This document shows, piece after piece, positions 52,791 to 60,942 of a stretch of DNA of 64,000 nucleotides. This DNA comes from JABAQJ01 sp046327745 (GTDB lineage: Bacteria; Gemmatimonadota; Gemmatimonadetes; Gemmatimonadales; Gemmatimonadaceae). The notes beneath the pieces were generated by a model that was not told where the DNA came from, made no database searches, and saw only the letters and a list, made by a program, of their open reading frames with translations. Numbering within the stretch: position 1 is the stretch's first letter; each line of letters starts with the position of its first letter. The DNA is taken from NCBI GenBank assembly GCA_046327745.1, contig JAXLXV010000028.1:26169-90168 (forward strand). Reading direction: 5' to 3'. The translations under genes were made by a program, and so were the position numbers.

Positions 52791-52866
52791 TCGGGACGGC
52801 GGGATTGCCCGCGACCCCCTGAACCCCGTTGCATTCAGGTGCGCTACCGGACTGCGCTACGTCCCG
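52791..52866 (-). tRNA. tRNA-Pro(GGG)-like gene with abnormal anticodon and T loops (possible pseudogene)
   Basis: Minus strand. The acceptor stem CGGGACG/CGTCCCG is perfect, the discriminator is A and CCA is not encoded. The D arm GCGC-AGTCCGGTA-GCGC is canonical, and the body is that of tRNA-Pro. The anticodon stem CCTGA/TCAGG encloses 12 nt (ATGCAACGGGGT) instead of 7; removing CAACG would leave ATGGGGT, a normal Pro GGG loop. The T stem GCGGG/CCCGC encloses only CAAT, so the universal TTC is missing. Either the gene is dead, or the sequence has errors, or this is an odd tRNA-like RNA. Confidence 0.65.
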
Positions 52867-53044
52867 TGAAATAACCTCTACCCGCAACCCCACTCACTAA
52901 GAGCGCTAAACCTAACCCCCCAAACAGCGTGGAAGAAGGTCGCCCGTCGCCAATCCGGTCCGTCCCCGTTTCCGCAACGCTTTCCGGCCCCCTGGTGTCC
53001 ACCGCACGCAGCAAGCCGTCCTGACCTGACCCAGGGAGCACACC

Positions 53045-55480
53045 GTGCGCACCTTCGCCGACCTTCGCGACGCCCTCCGCCGACTCCGCCGAGCACCGGC
53101 CCTCACCGTGGCCACTATCGGCACACTGGCCCTGAGCATCGGCGCCACGACGGCCGTCTTCGGCGTGGTGTCTGGCGTCCTGTTGCATCCCCTGCCCTTG
53201 CCGGCTGAGGATCGATTGGTGTGGCTGGACCACTCCGGGCTGGGAATTGGTGCCGAGCGAGGGTTGAACCTCACGCAAGGCCTGTACGCGCACTATCGCA
53301 CGTCCAGCCGGACCCTGTCCAACATCGCGGTCTACGTCTCGGTCGACCGCAACGTTGTTGCTGACGGTGAACCCGAGCGACTGGATGTCGCGATGACGTC
53401 CGCCACCTTCGCCGCGACCTTGGCCCTGTCTCCGGCGTTGGGGCGCTACTTCACGAACGACGAGGATCTACCTGGGGCGCGAAGAGTCGCGGTACTGAGT
53501 GACGGCTTCTGGCGCCGTCGCTTTGGGGCGAACCCCGCGGTGATCGGCCAAGCCGTCTCGATCGACGGGGTGCCTTATGAGGTCCTTGGTGTCATGCCAG
53601 CCGCGATGAACTACCCGAGCCGGGAGACGTCGCTCTGGATTCCGCTGGCGCTGGAACCGAATGCCGCGGCATTTGGATCCTTCTCGCTGAACGGCGTGGC
53701 GCGGCTGTCGGCAGGCGCAACAGTGGCCAGCGCCCAACGAGAACTGGCGGCGCTGCTGCCCAGGGTGACGGAGACCTATCCGAGCGCAGCTGCGATGTTG
53801 CGCGAGACAAGACTGCAGCCGTTGGTCGTTCCCCTGCGCGACCACATCGTCGGCGACGTCGAGCGCACACTCTGGATCCTGATGACGGCAGTCGCGCTGG
53901 TACTGGCGGTGGCCGCCGCCAACCTGACGGGTCTCTTTCTCGTGCGCGCCGAGTCCCGGCAGCGTGACCTGGCCGTTCGCGTGGCGTTGGGAGCGGGCAG
54001 GCCGACCATCTTCCGCCACCTGTTCGCCGAATCGTTGTTGCTGTCGGTGACCGGCGGAGGACTTGGCCTGACGATCGGTTGGTGGGCGCTGGGCATGCTT
54101 CGCGCACACGGACCCGCCGACCTGCCTCGCCGTGAGGAAATTGGTATCTCCCCTGCCGTGTGGAGCGTGGTGGCGCTCGTGGTGGTCGTGATGGCGGTGC
54201 TATTCACCCTTCCCCCGCTGCTGCAGAAGACACGCATCGCCAAGGTACTGCGCGACTCGGGGCGTGGGCTCACGAGCAGTCGCCAACAGTTGCTGGGACG
54301 TCATGCGCTCGTCGCGGCACAGGTGGCCTTGGCGGTCATGCTCATGATCGGCGCCGGACTCATGGTGCAGAGCTTTTGGCGCGTGCGGCATGTGGACACC
54401 GGATTTCAGGCCGCGCAGGTGCTGACGTTTGAGCTGGGTCTTTCCAAGGACGTGTATGTGACCTCAGACCGAGCGATCGCCGCGCAGCGTGCGGTGCTCG
54501 AGCGCCTGCGAGCTATCCCTGGCGTGGAGAACGCCGGCACGACGACGTGCCTTCCCCTGTGCGGGCGATGGGCTGGGGACAGCTGGGCGGCCGAAGACCA
54601 GCCGGCGGCCAGCGGGCAACCCGCTCCTGTCGGGGCCACACGAGCGGTGTCGTCGACGTACTTGACGACGTTGGGTGTGCGGTTAATCGCCGGCCGGACC
54701 CTCACCGCTGCCGACGAGGGTCCAACGGCGCGCAACGTCGTCATCAGTCAACAACTCGCGCTGCGCCTCTGGCCCAATGCGAACGCCGTCGGCCGACGCC
54801 TCTCCAACCACCCCGCCAGCGACAACATCTGGTATACGGTGGTGGGAGTCGTCGCCAACACGGCGGTTCGTCAGGCTACGGAGGATCCAGCACCGATGGT
54901 CTATCTTCCCGTGGGCGCCGATCCAAACGGGCCCGGCCCCTGGCAACTTGCCGTGGCCGTGAAGGTGCACGGGGACCCCAACGCGCTCGCTGGCAGTATC
55001 CGCCGTGCGGTTGCAGCTGTGGACCCTACGCTGGCCGTCGCACATCTGCGCACACTGGATGACATCGTAGCCAGCGCCGACGCGCGTCTGGCGCTGGTCA
55101 CGCTGCTGCTCGGCGGGGCCGCCTTGGTTGCGTTGCTCCTGGGTGTCCTGGGCACGTACGGCGTGCTTGCCTTCGTGGTGAGTCGGCGAGTCCCCGAGTT
55201 TGGGCTGCGCCTAGCCCTTGGCGCCTCGCACGCAGGGATCGTCGCCATGTTAGTGCGCCAAGGAGGCATCATGGTCGGGGCGGGCTTGGCCATGGGCGTG
55301 GTGGGCGCGTTGGCTCTGTCGGGAGCACTTCGTACCCTGCTCTTTGGCGTGTCGCCACTGGATCCGGCCACGTTTGCCGGCGCATCCCTGCTTCTCGCCG
55401 CGGCGGCGCTAGCAGCGATCTACATCCCCGCCCGGCGGGCGGGGAGAGCGGACCCAACGACGCTGCTTAGGGAGTCTTAG
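53045..55480 (+). CDS. ADOP/MacB-like ABC permease (no prefix domain)
   Basis: 811 residues from GTG 53045, with GGGAG about six bases upstream. Two MacB/FtsX units: first PCD+FtsX ~15-400 (ALSIGATTAVFGVVSGVLLHPLPLP; LFLVRAESRQRDLAVRVALGAGRPTIFRHLFAESLLL), second ~430-810 (FVVSRRVPEFGLRLALGASHAGIVAMLVRQGG; PARRAGRADPTTLLRES). It lacks the N-terminal soluble prefix seen in the 14008-16713 paralogue and has no PadR neighbour. No ATPase gene is nearby. Function is probably related to export or envelope stress. Confidence 0.88.
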   Translation: MRTFADLRDALRRLRRAPALTVATIGTLALSIGATTAVFGVVSGVLLHPLPLPAEDRLVWLDHSGLGIGAERGLNLTQGLYAHYRTSSRTLSNIAVYVSVDRNVVADGEPERLDVAMTSATFAATLALSPALGRYFTNDEDLPGARRVAVLSDGFWRRRFGANPAVIGQAVSIDGVPYEVLGVMPAAMNYPSRETSLWIPLALEPNAAAFGSFSLNGVARLSAGATVASAQRELAALLPRVTETYPSAAAMLRETRLQPLVVPLRDHIVGDVERTLWILMTAVALVLAVAAANLTGLFLVRAESRQRDLAVRVALGAGRPTIFRHLFAESLLLSVTGGGLGLTIGWWALGMLRAHGPADLPRREEIGISPAVWSVVALVVVVMAVLFTLPPLLQKTRIAKVLRDSGRGLTSSRQQLLGRHALVAAQVALAVMLMIGAGLMVQSFWRVRHVDTGFQAAQVLTFELGLSKDVYVTSDRAIAAQRAVLERLRAIPGVENAGTTTCLPLCGRWAGDSWAAEDQPAASGQPAPVGATRAVSSTYLTTLGVRLIAGRTLTAADEGPTARNVVISQQLALRLWPNANAVGRRLSNHPASDNIWYTVVGVVANTAVRQATEDPAPMVYLPVGADPNGPGPWQLAVAVKVHGDPNALAGSIRRAVAAVDPTLAVAHLRTLDDIVASADARLALVTLLLGGAALVALLLGVLGTYGVLAFVVSRRVPEFGLRLALGASHAGIVAMLVRQGGIMVGAGLAMGVVGALALSGALRTLLFGVSPLDPATFAGASLLLAAAALAAIYIPARRAGRADPTTLLRES

Positions 55481-55545
55481 ACGTCTCGTGCGTTAGGCGG
55501 TAACGAGCTCGCCCAGCAATTGCTGGCTGACTTGCCGCGTCGCGG

Positions 55546-55755
55546 CTACAACGCCACACGGCGCACGTAGTCGCCAGCTGCATCCAACGCGTCGAGCACG
55601 CTATTCACGGCGTCAATGGCCAACGTCCGGACGTCTAGGCTGCCTGGCGTCTGCACCGGCGCGTGTTGCACCGGCCAACGGGTGCTTCGCGGTGCGGCGA
55701 CCACCGGCACCAAGTGACCGGTGGTCCTTGCGTTATGAGGAAAGTGGTAGCTCAT
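55546..55755 (-). CDS. Possible small protein of unknown function
   Basis: A 69-residue frame from ATG 55755 (MSYHFPHNARTTGHLV...), ending in a plausible amphipathic helix (TLAIDAVNSVLDALDAAGDYV). Third codon positions are GC-rich as in real genes here, but there is no ribosome site and no family match. It follows the hydrophobic membrane gene on the same strand. A 14-bp palindrome CCAGCAATTGCTGG (55513-55526) lies between its end and the permease stop. Confidence 0.4.
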   Translation of the reverse strand: MSYHFPHNARTTGHLVPVVAAPRSTRWPVQHAPVQTPGSLDVRTLAIDAVNSVLDALDAAGDYVRRVAL

Positions 55756-55808
55756 GGCTAGTAAGAAGTCGGTTAGGACCGAAGCGAAAGTGGCAGGCGC
55801 GGCACAGG

Positions 55809-56144
55809 CTAGCGCGCCATCGCGCCGCGCCCGCCCTTGGCCCGGTTCACCAACCACGCAATGAAGAAGACCGGCAGTGCAATGAACAGTGCGATCTTCA
55901 ACACGGCGATCCCGAGTCCGACCACGGCACCGAGTAGCCCAAACACCAGTCCCAAGACCACAGCAACCAGCACGAACACGATAAAAATCGGCAGCCCCAC
56001 GACGAGGAGCAGAATGAGCACGGGGAGTGCCACCACACCGAGCACTGCTATGACCGGGAGGCCAATGAGCGCCAACAGCCCGGCGAGCGGGAGTAACACG
56101 AACATCGCCAACAGCGAGAAGAACAGGAACTTGATCAGCGACAT
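55809..56144 (-). CDS. Small hydrophobic membrane protein
   Basis: About 111 residues from ATG 56144, with GGAG eight bases upstream. Almost entirely hydrophobic, with three or four TM segments from residue 4 to ~95 (FLFFSLLAMFVLLPLAGLLA; LPVLILLLVVGLPIFIVFVLVAVV; IALFIALPVFFIAWLV), then a basic tail NRAKGGRGAMAR. I cannot name the family; similar short Val/Leu/Ile-rich proteins are seen with phage-shock or stress genes, but no such partner is present here. Confidence 0.7.
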   Translation of the reverse strand: MSLIKFLFFSLLAMFVLLPLAGLLALIGLPVIAVLGVVALPVLILLLVVGLPIFIVFVLVAVVLGLVFGLLGAVVGLGIAVLKIALFIALPVFFIAWLVNRAKGGRGAMAR

Positions 56145-56303
56145 TTCAGCTCTCCGAAGTGCCGCGCGCGTCATGCGCTCGGCTGTTGGAAATTACGCAC
56201 GCGCGTACGCAGAGTTTCAATGGGCTGGGCGCGCCATCTCTCGCGAGCGCGCGACACGTCGTATCCTGTAACGGTCTTTTCGCCCGCACGAGGCAAGCGC
56301 AGC

Positions 56304-57338
56304 ATGGATCAGGCAGTGAATGTCGCTCTGGTTGGTTTCGGCTACGCTGGTCGCGTCTTCCACGCGCCCCTCATCGAGGCGGTATCCGGACTGAAGCTCG
56401 CTGGCATCGTCTCGAGCCGACCGGCGGCAATTGACGCGGCCAAGCCTGGCACACGTGTTATTCCGACGCTGGAAAGCGCGCTGCGTGACGACGGCGTGGA
56501 CTTGGTGGTGATCGCTACACCGAACGCGTTGCACGCCAGTCAGGCCCACGCCGCACTGAGCGCAGGCAAGCACGTCGTGGTGGATAAGCCCTTCACGGTC
56601 ACGGTGGCGGAAGCGGAAGCCGTCTGCGCACAGGCCGAGCGCGCCGGACGTGTGCTCTCCGTGTTTCACAATCGGCGGTGGGACAGTGACTTCCTCACAC
56701 TGCAAGCCCTCATCGGACGTGACGCGTTAGGCGACGTACGGTATCTGGAGAGTCACTTCGACCGTTATCGCCCGCAGGTGCGCGACCGGTGGCGTGAACG
56801 GCGCGGCTCGGGGGCGGGACTATGGTTCGACCTCGGGCCGCACCTCATTGACCAGGTGTTGCAGCTATTTGGCCCTCCGGACGACATCTCCGTTGACCGC
56901 GCGATGCTACGCGACGGGGCCCAAGTCGACGACTACTTTCATGCCACGTTGTCTTATGCAAAGCGGCGGGTGGTGTTGCACGCCAGCATGCTCGCTCCCG
57001 TACACGATGTACGCTTTCTGGTGCACGGCACCCGCGGCAGCTATGTGAAGGAAGGGCTGGACACGCAGGAGAGCACGCTCGTGGCAGGTCGCACGCCGCA
57101 CGACATCACTTGGGGTCAGGACCCCCGCCCTGGCTTGCTGACGACCGTGGATGACGCCGACCGCCGATCGGAAAGCGTACCTAACGAACCTGGCGACTAT
57201 TGCCGCTTCTACGCAGCCGTCCGCGATGCCATTCGTGACGGCGCGCCAAATCCGGTCAGCAGTCGGGAAGCCTTGGAGGTGATGCGGTGGCTCGAACGAG
57301 GGGTCCCCATTGCCGACGCCACCGTTTCACCGTCTTGA
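56304..57338 (+). CDS. Gfo/Idh/MocA-family NAD(P)-dependent oxidoreductase
   Basis: About 344 residues from ATG 56304. Rossmann fold with VALVGFGYAGRVFHAPLIEAV at the start, the family EKP equivalent KHVVVDKPFTVTVAEAE (~90-106), then YLESHFDRYRPQVRDRWRE and the catalytic region LWFDLGPHLIDQVLQLFG (His near 188). Closest to YdgJ-like members. Oxidises or reduces a sugar, inositol or related polyol with NAD(P); the substrate is unknown. Stand-alone, convergent with the chemoreceptor gene 13 bp away. Confidence 0.92.
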   Translation: MDQAVNVALVGFGYAGRVFHAPLIEAVSGLKLAGIVSSRPAAIDAAKPGTRVIPTLESALRDDGVDLVVIATPNALHASQAHAALSAGKHVVVDKPFTVTVAEAEAVCAQAERAGRVLSVFHNRRWDSDFLTLQALIGRDALGDVRYLESHFDRYRPQVRDRWRERRGSGAGLWFDLGPHLIDQVLQLFGPPDDISVDRAMLRDGAQVDDYFHATLSYAKRRVVLHASMLAPVHDVRFLVHGTRGSYVKEGLDTQESTLVAGRTPHDITWGQDPRPGLLTTVDDADRRSESVPNEPGDYCRFYAAVRDAIRDGAPNPVSSREALEVMRWLERGVPIADATVSPS

Positions 57339-57351
57339 GTTCTCCCTCGCC

Positions 57352-59409
57352 CTAGAAGTCGAACGCGTCACTCCCGACTTCCGTCATTACCGGCGGTTCC
57401 TGGCGACGGGACCCTAGCGGGCGATGGTCAGGACGATGGACCGCGGATCGTGCCGGCACTGCGTGCACGCGCGCAGACGCCTGACGAACGCTCTCACCCA
57501 ATCGAAATGCGCCGACCAGCTCGGCCAGAAGCTGCGATTGGGCGCTCAGGTTCTGCGCGGTACGCTCCGATTCGTCGGCGGATGCGGCCACTTCCTGCGT
57601 GCGTCGAGACATCGTATCCAGCGTACGATCGATGAGTTCAACGCCCCGCGCCTGCTCACCACTGGCACCGGCGATTTCGGTCACCACCTGACCCACGCGA
57701 TTTACCCGTTGGTCGATCTCTGCCAGCCTGGCCAATACCTGATTGTTGATGGCGACGCCTGCTTCGGTGCTCTTGACGCTTTCCTCAATCAGCTGAGCCG
57801 AGGTGCGCGCGGCCTCTGCCGAACGCATGGCGAGGTTACGCACTTCCTCAGCGACCACGGCAAAGCCACGACCACTGTCACCAGCACGCGCCGCTTCCAC
57901 CGCGGCGTTCAGCGCCAACAAGTTGGTCTGGAAGGCAATTTCGTCGATGGTCTTCACGATCTTGGCCGTGTCTTCGGCCGACGTCCGGATGCGGGCGATG
58001 GCAGAGGCGAGACCGCGCACCTCTTCAACGCCTTCCGCCGTGCTGGCCCTGGCCGCGTCGGCCAATGCACGTCCTTCGACGGCATTCGACGCATTGCGCT
58101 TGGTCATGACCGCCATTTCCCGAGTGCTGCCGGCCACCTCTTCGAGTGCCGCGGCCTGATCCGCCGCACCCGTCGCGAGTTCGCGGCTGGCGGCGCCGAT
58201 CTCCGCCGAGCTGGCGGCGACCTCCTGAGCCGACGTGGCCACGGCGCCTAACGCGCCGGCAAGCTTATCCAGCGCCTCGTTCAGTGCGCGTTGAATGGTG
58301 GCATGATCCCCCTCGTAGCGACCCTTGACCCGCGCCGTGAGGTCGCGTTGGGCCAGGTGATCGAGCACCTGCGACGCCTCGTAGACGGGGGCAAGCACGG
58401 CATCGAGCGTGTCGTTGATGCCGGTGACGGCATCGCGGAAGCTCCCTTCGAAGCGCGCCGGTTCCCCGCGTTCGAGCAACTTGCCGTTCTGACCCGCCTG
58501 GGCAAGCCGGCGGGTCTCCTCGACCAGGGCCACGATGGTGGAACGCGCTTGGTCAAAGGCAGCGACCGTGTCGCGTGACTGCCCGACGATCGCGTTCACG
58601 CCTCGCGTCAGGCGACCGAGTTCGTCGTCGGAGCTGTCGCGCATCTGATCGACATTTACTTGAACGCGATGCGAGAGGTCGCCCCTGGCCATGCCAGCCA
58701 TCGCCTCTCCCAGAGACAGGATGCACTGCTGATGCAGTTGATCCACGCGCTGGGCCGCGTCGCGGATGTGCATCGTCACGCGACGACCCACATATCCATT
58801 CAATCCCAAAGAAACAGACACAAAGAAGATCAACGCCACCAGAGAGATCACCCGAGAGTTCGCGTACACGGCCTCGGCGCGCGATTGCACGTCGTTGACA
58901 TCGCGCATGATGTGTTCGCCCAGCCGGCCGTTCAGTTCGAGCAGGTGCTGGTACTGACGCTCTAAATCATCCAGCCGCGCCGTCGCGGTGGCGGGATCCT
59001 TGAACGCTTCCTCGACCACACGCGTGGCGGAGACGCTGTACGTCCGCGCCGCGGCCACCATCGCCTTGAGGTCCGTGTCGATCACCAGCGGGTTGGTGCG
59101 CTCCAGCGAGTCGACATCTTCCTTGAAGCGTTCGATGTGATCGGCCGTCGCTTCTCGAAAGCGGGGTTCCGCGGCCAGGTCCTGCGTGCGTGCGGCCAGC
59201 ACGGCGCCATAGGCATCACCCCGAATGGCGTCGTGCATCATGTCGGCATCCATCTGCGCGCGTTGGATCTGTCCGTACAAGGAGATGTCCTTGTTCGCCT
59301 GCGTGACCCGATGCAGACCCCAATAGTTGATCGCGCCAACACTCAGCGTGCCTAACGCTCCAAGCAGCGCCAGGCTCATCAGCTTTCCGCGCAACGACAT
59401 AGCAATCAT
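57352..59409 (-). CDS. Methyl-accepting chemotaxis protein (chemoreceptor)
   Basis: About 685 residues. TM1 ~10-30, periplasmic 4-helix-bundle sensor (~30-190), TM2 ~195-217, HAMP-like segment, then a long cytoplasmic coiled coil. The signalling tip is clear at ~485-525: EIAFQTNLLALNAAVEAARAG followed by GFAVVAEEVRNLAMRSAEAA. A repeated segment between HAMP and the methylation helices (FRDAVTGINDTLDAVLAPV and HLAQRDLTARVKGRYEGD) looks like further HAMP units. The C-terminus has no CheR-binding pentapeptide. It follows the outer-membrane lipoprotein gene by 22 nt, so both probably share a transcript. No che genes are in the window. Confidence 0.93.
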   Translation of the reverse strand: MIAMSLRGKLMSLALLGALGTLSVGAINYWGLHRVTQANKDISLYGQIQRAQMDADMMHDAIRGDAYGAVLAARTQDLAAEPRFREATADHIERFKEDVDSLERTNPLVIDTDLKAMVAAARTYSVSATRVVEEAFKDPATATARLDDLERQYQHLLELNGRLGEHIMRDVNDVQSRAEAVYANSRVISLVALIFFVSVSLGLNGYVGRRVTMHIRDAAQRVDQLHQQCILSLGEAMAGMARGDLSHRVQVNVDQMRDSSDDELGRLTRGVNAIVGQSRDTVAAFDQARSTIVALVEETRRLAQAGQNGKLLERGEPARFEGSFRDAVTGINDTLDAVLAPVYEASQVLDHLAQRDLTARVKGRYEGDHATIQRALNEALDKLAGALGAVATSAQEVAASSAEIGAASRELATGAADQAAALEEVAGSTREMAVMTKRNASNAVEGRALADAARASTAEGVEEVRGLASAIARIRTSAEDTAKIVKTIDEIAFQTNLLALNAAVEAARAGDSGRGFAVVAEEVRNLAMRSAEAARTSAQLIEESVKSTEAGVAINNQVLARLAEIDQRVNRVGQVVTEIAGASGEQARGVELIDRTLDTMSRRTQEVAASADESERTAQNLSAQSQLLAELVGAFRLGESVRQASARVHAVPARSAVHRPDHRPLGSRRQEPPVMTEVGSDAFDF

Positions 59410-59431
59410 CACGTCAAGGGTTCCGGTGGAA

Positions 59432-60232
59432 TCACCAGCGCCGGGCCAAGCCCACGCCGACGAAGTAGTCTTTCCCGGATACATTCCGCAGTCCGATCCC
59501 CGCGCGCGCATCCAGCTGCGCGTTCGGACCGAGACCGACGGTGAATCCGCTGTTCACGTACTGGGACGCGCCGGCGCCGTGCGCGGTGGGAATGAACGCG
59601 AAGTACTCAGCGTATGTGCCCACGCGCGGCGACACCGTGTAGCCGAACGAACCGCTCGCCGCCCACTCCCCACTGTTGCTACTGGCGGAGCGCAACCAGC
59701 TGTAATTGATGTTGGACGAAAAGGAGGCGCGCGTCGTGATACTCCATGCCTGCGCGAACTTCATTTCCGGTTGCAGCTCATCCTGACGAAAGGCAGATGC
59801 TCCCGTAGGAAGCGTGGTGGCCGCCAGTAGGGCGAGCGCAGGAGACCACGAGCCCGTCCCGCCTCCGTTCGCCAGCTTCAGCTTTGCGCCGACCGCGACG
59901 TCCTCCCATCCGGAGGCGCGGCTACCCGGTGAGTGCTCGATGGTATATGAGTTCAGCGCCACGCGAAATTCGGATCGCGATGTCATGCCGAGGCGCACCA
60001 ACACCTCGCCAACGCTCTGGCTGGTGACTCTGGCGGTGCGGTTATGAGTCGCACCCGATTCGACCTGGACCGTCCCGCGCGGCACCGCGTCGGTGCTCTC
60101 GGTGAAGTCTGGGCGATCGGTGACGATCGGATCGAGCGTGGCCAACGAAGGTCGCACACAGCCCGCCGCGGCGAGGCACGCCGCAGTCATGGCCACGACC
60201 TTACGTCCACGGAGCAACCGTGAGATAAGCAT
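59432..60232 (-). CDS. Outer-membrane transporter-like lipoprotein (phenol-degradation MetA-type family)
   Basis: 266 residues. Hydrophobic N-terminus with a lipobox (MTAACLAAAGC). The body matches the MetA/transporter outer-membrane family: PIVTDRPDFTESTDAVPRGTVQVESG, RLGMTSRSEFRVALNSY, DVAVGAKLKLANG, ALALLAATTLPTGASAFRQDELQPEMKF, ending in GVGLARRW with a final aromatic. It is probably a beta-barrel or barrel-associated protein. Immediately upstream of the chemoreceptor; a shared role in sensing or uptake of aromatic or similar compounds is only inference. Confidence 0.8.
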   Translation of the reverse strand: MLISRLLRGRKVVAMTAACLAAAGCVRPSLATLDPIVTDRPDFTESTDAVPRGTVQVESGATHNRTARVTSQSVGEVLVRLGMTSRSEFRVALNSYTIEHSPGSRASGWEDVAVGAKLKLANGGGTGSWSPALALLAATTLPTGASAFRQDELQPEMKFAQAWSITTRASFSSNINYSWLRSASSNSGEWAASGSFGYTVSPRVGTYAEYFAFIPTAHGAGASQYVNSGFTVGLGPNAQLDARAGIGLRNVSGKDYFVGVGLARRW

Positions 60233-60344
60233 TTGGGCATGGAAAAGGTCGGCTCAATATGCAGAAATGGTGCTCCGAACGCGGTCTTTCTTAGGGTCGG
60301 CCGGAATGCGGAGGAGCTAAAGCACTATCCGCCAATCAACTACG

Positions 60345-60788
60345 TTAGGCCGTCACCTTGGCCAACGTCACGCGACGGACCACGTCCTCGAGGGCTGGCA
60401 GCTCGAATGGCTTGTCGAGGACGGCGCAGGGCGTGGTCAGCAGGAACTCACGCACGCCGTCGTGCAGACGATCGCCCGTTGTGAAGACCAGCTTGGGAAT
60501 GACCTGCGGACGATAGGCGGCGAGCCACTCGTACAGCTCGGGGCCACTCAGTTCGGGCATGCGCACGTCACAGACCACCAGGTCGAACGATTCGGAGGCG
60601 GACGACGAAAGCCAGAGACGGGCCTGATCGCCATTCGCTGCCTCGGACACGTCAAACCCGTGTCGCGTGAACCAGCGACTCAGGACGCGGCGCACGGGAT
60701 CTTCGTCATCCACGACGAGCACGCGCAACCCGGGCGGGCGACCGTGGGTGGTGTTGGTGGGACCTACGCCGAGGGGAAGTGGCGACAT
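60345..60788 (-). CDS. Stand-alone response-regulator receiver
   Basis: 147 residues, receiver domain only: acidic pair VVDDED (~26-30), phospho-acceptor Asp74 (LVVCDVRMPELSG), FTTGDRL switch Thr near 105 and Lys near 126 (VLDKPFE). An N-terminal ~18 residues (Pro/Thr/Gly-rich) precede the domain. No output domain, so it acts through partners such as CheA/CheY-type or a hybrid kinase phosphorelay. The stop codon TAA lies in a CGTTAGGC motif. The adjacent LytTR pair is a separate transcript, since a hairpin lies between. Confidence 0.93.
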   Translation of the reverse strand: MSPLPLGVGPTNTTHGRPPGLRVLVVDDEDPVRRVLSRWFTRHGFDVSEAANGDQARLWLSSSASESFDLVVCDVRMPELSGPELYEWLAAYRPQVIPKLVFTTGDRLHDGVREFLLTTPCAVLDKPFELPALEDVVRRVTLAKVTA

Positions 60789-60880
60789 GCAGCGTCTGTC
60801 AGTGGTCGTCAGGCGCGCCGCAACAACCGTGGCGCGGTGCGTGCCATCATCCTTGGTATCGGCTGGGCGCGCAGAAGACT

Positions 60881-60916
60881 GAAGCGCCGGACCCGTGCAG
60901 GCCCGGCGCTTCGGTT
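60881..60916. terminator. Hairpin between the LytTR regulator and the receiver gene
   Basis: GAAGCGCCGG (60881-60890) pairs with CCGGCGCTTC (60903-60912) over 12 nt; TTTT follows on the plus strand (60914 on). For the minus-strand LytTR transcript, it lies just past the stop, but the T-run is on the other side, so orientation is ambiguous. Confidence 0.6.
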
Positions 60917-60942
60917 TTCCCTCACTGGCAAACGATTTTCCC

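Larger units (their letters stand above)
52562..52806 (-). repeat. 92-bp tandem repeat array carrying copies of the tRNA-Pro 3' end
   Basis: Units start at 52562, 52654 and 52746, exactly 92 bp apart; the third ends where the tRNA body begins. Each unit holds, on the minus strand, the last 16 nt of the tRNA (plus-strand TCGGGACGGCGGGATT at 52607, 52699 and 52791), a spacer, and a GAGAGCGGCC/GGCCGCTCTC hairpin with TTTT. Units 1 and 2 differ by about one base; unit 3 by a few. In units 1 and 2 the tRNA body is replaced by a ~30-nt unrelated stretch. Layout resembles the E. coli tyrT/rtT repeats. Confidence 0.9.

Noticed and set aside
52585..52806. CRISPR-like array
   Set aside because: Only three units, nearly identical along their whole length, with no variable spacers and no cas genes.
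52562..52866. Integrated element bounded by tRNA 3'-end duplications (attL/attR)
   Set aside because: The copies are only 92 bp apart, with no integrase or cargo between them. Past integration cannot be excluded but nothing remains to annotate.
52428..52893. Overlapping minus-strand open frames across the tandem repeats with repeated Arg/Ser/Pro-rich peptides
   Set aside because: They are translations of tRNA ends and terminators. E. coli rtT does encode a small basic peptide (Tpr), but here there is no ribosome site or codon bias to support a protein.
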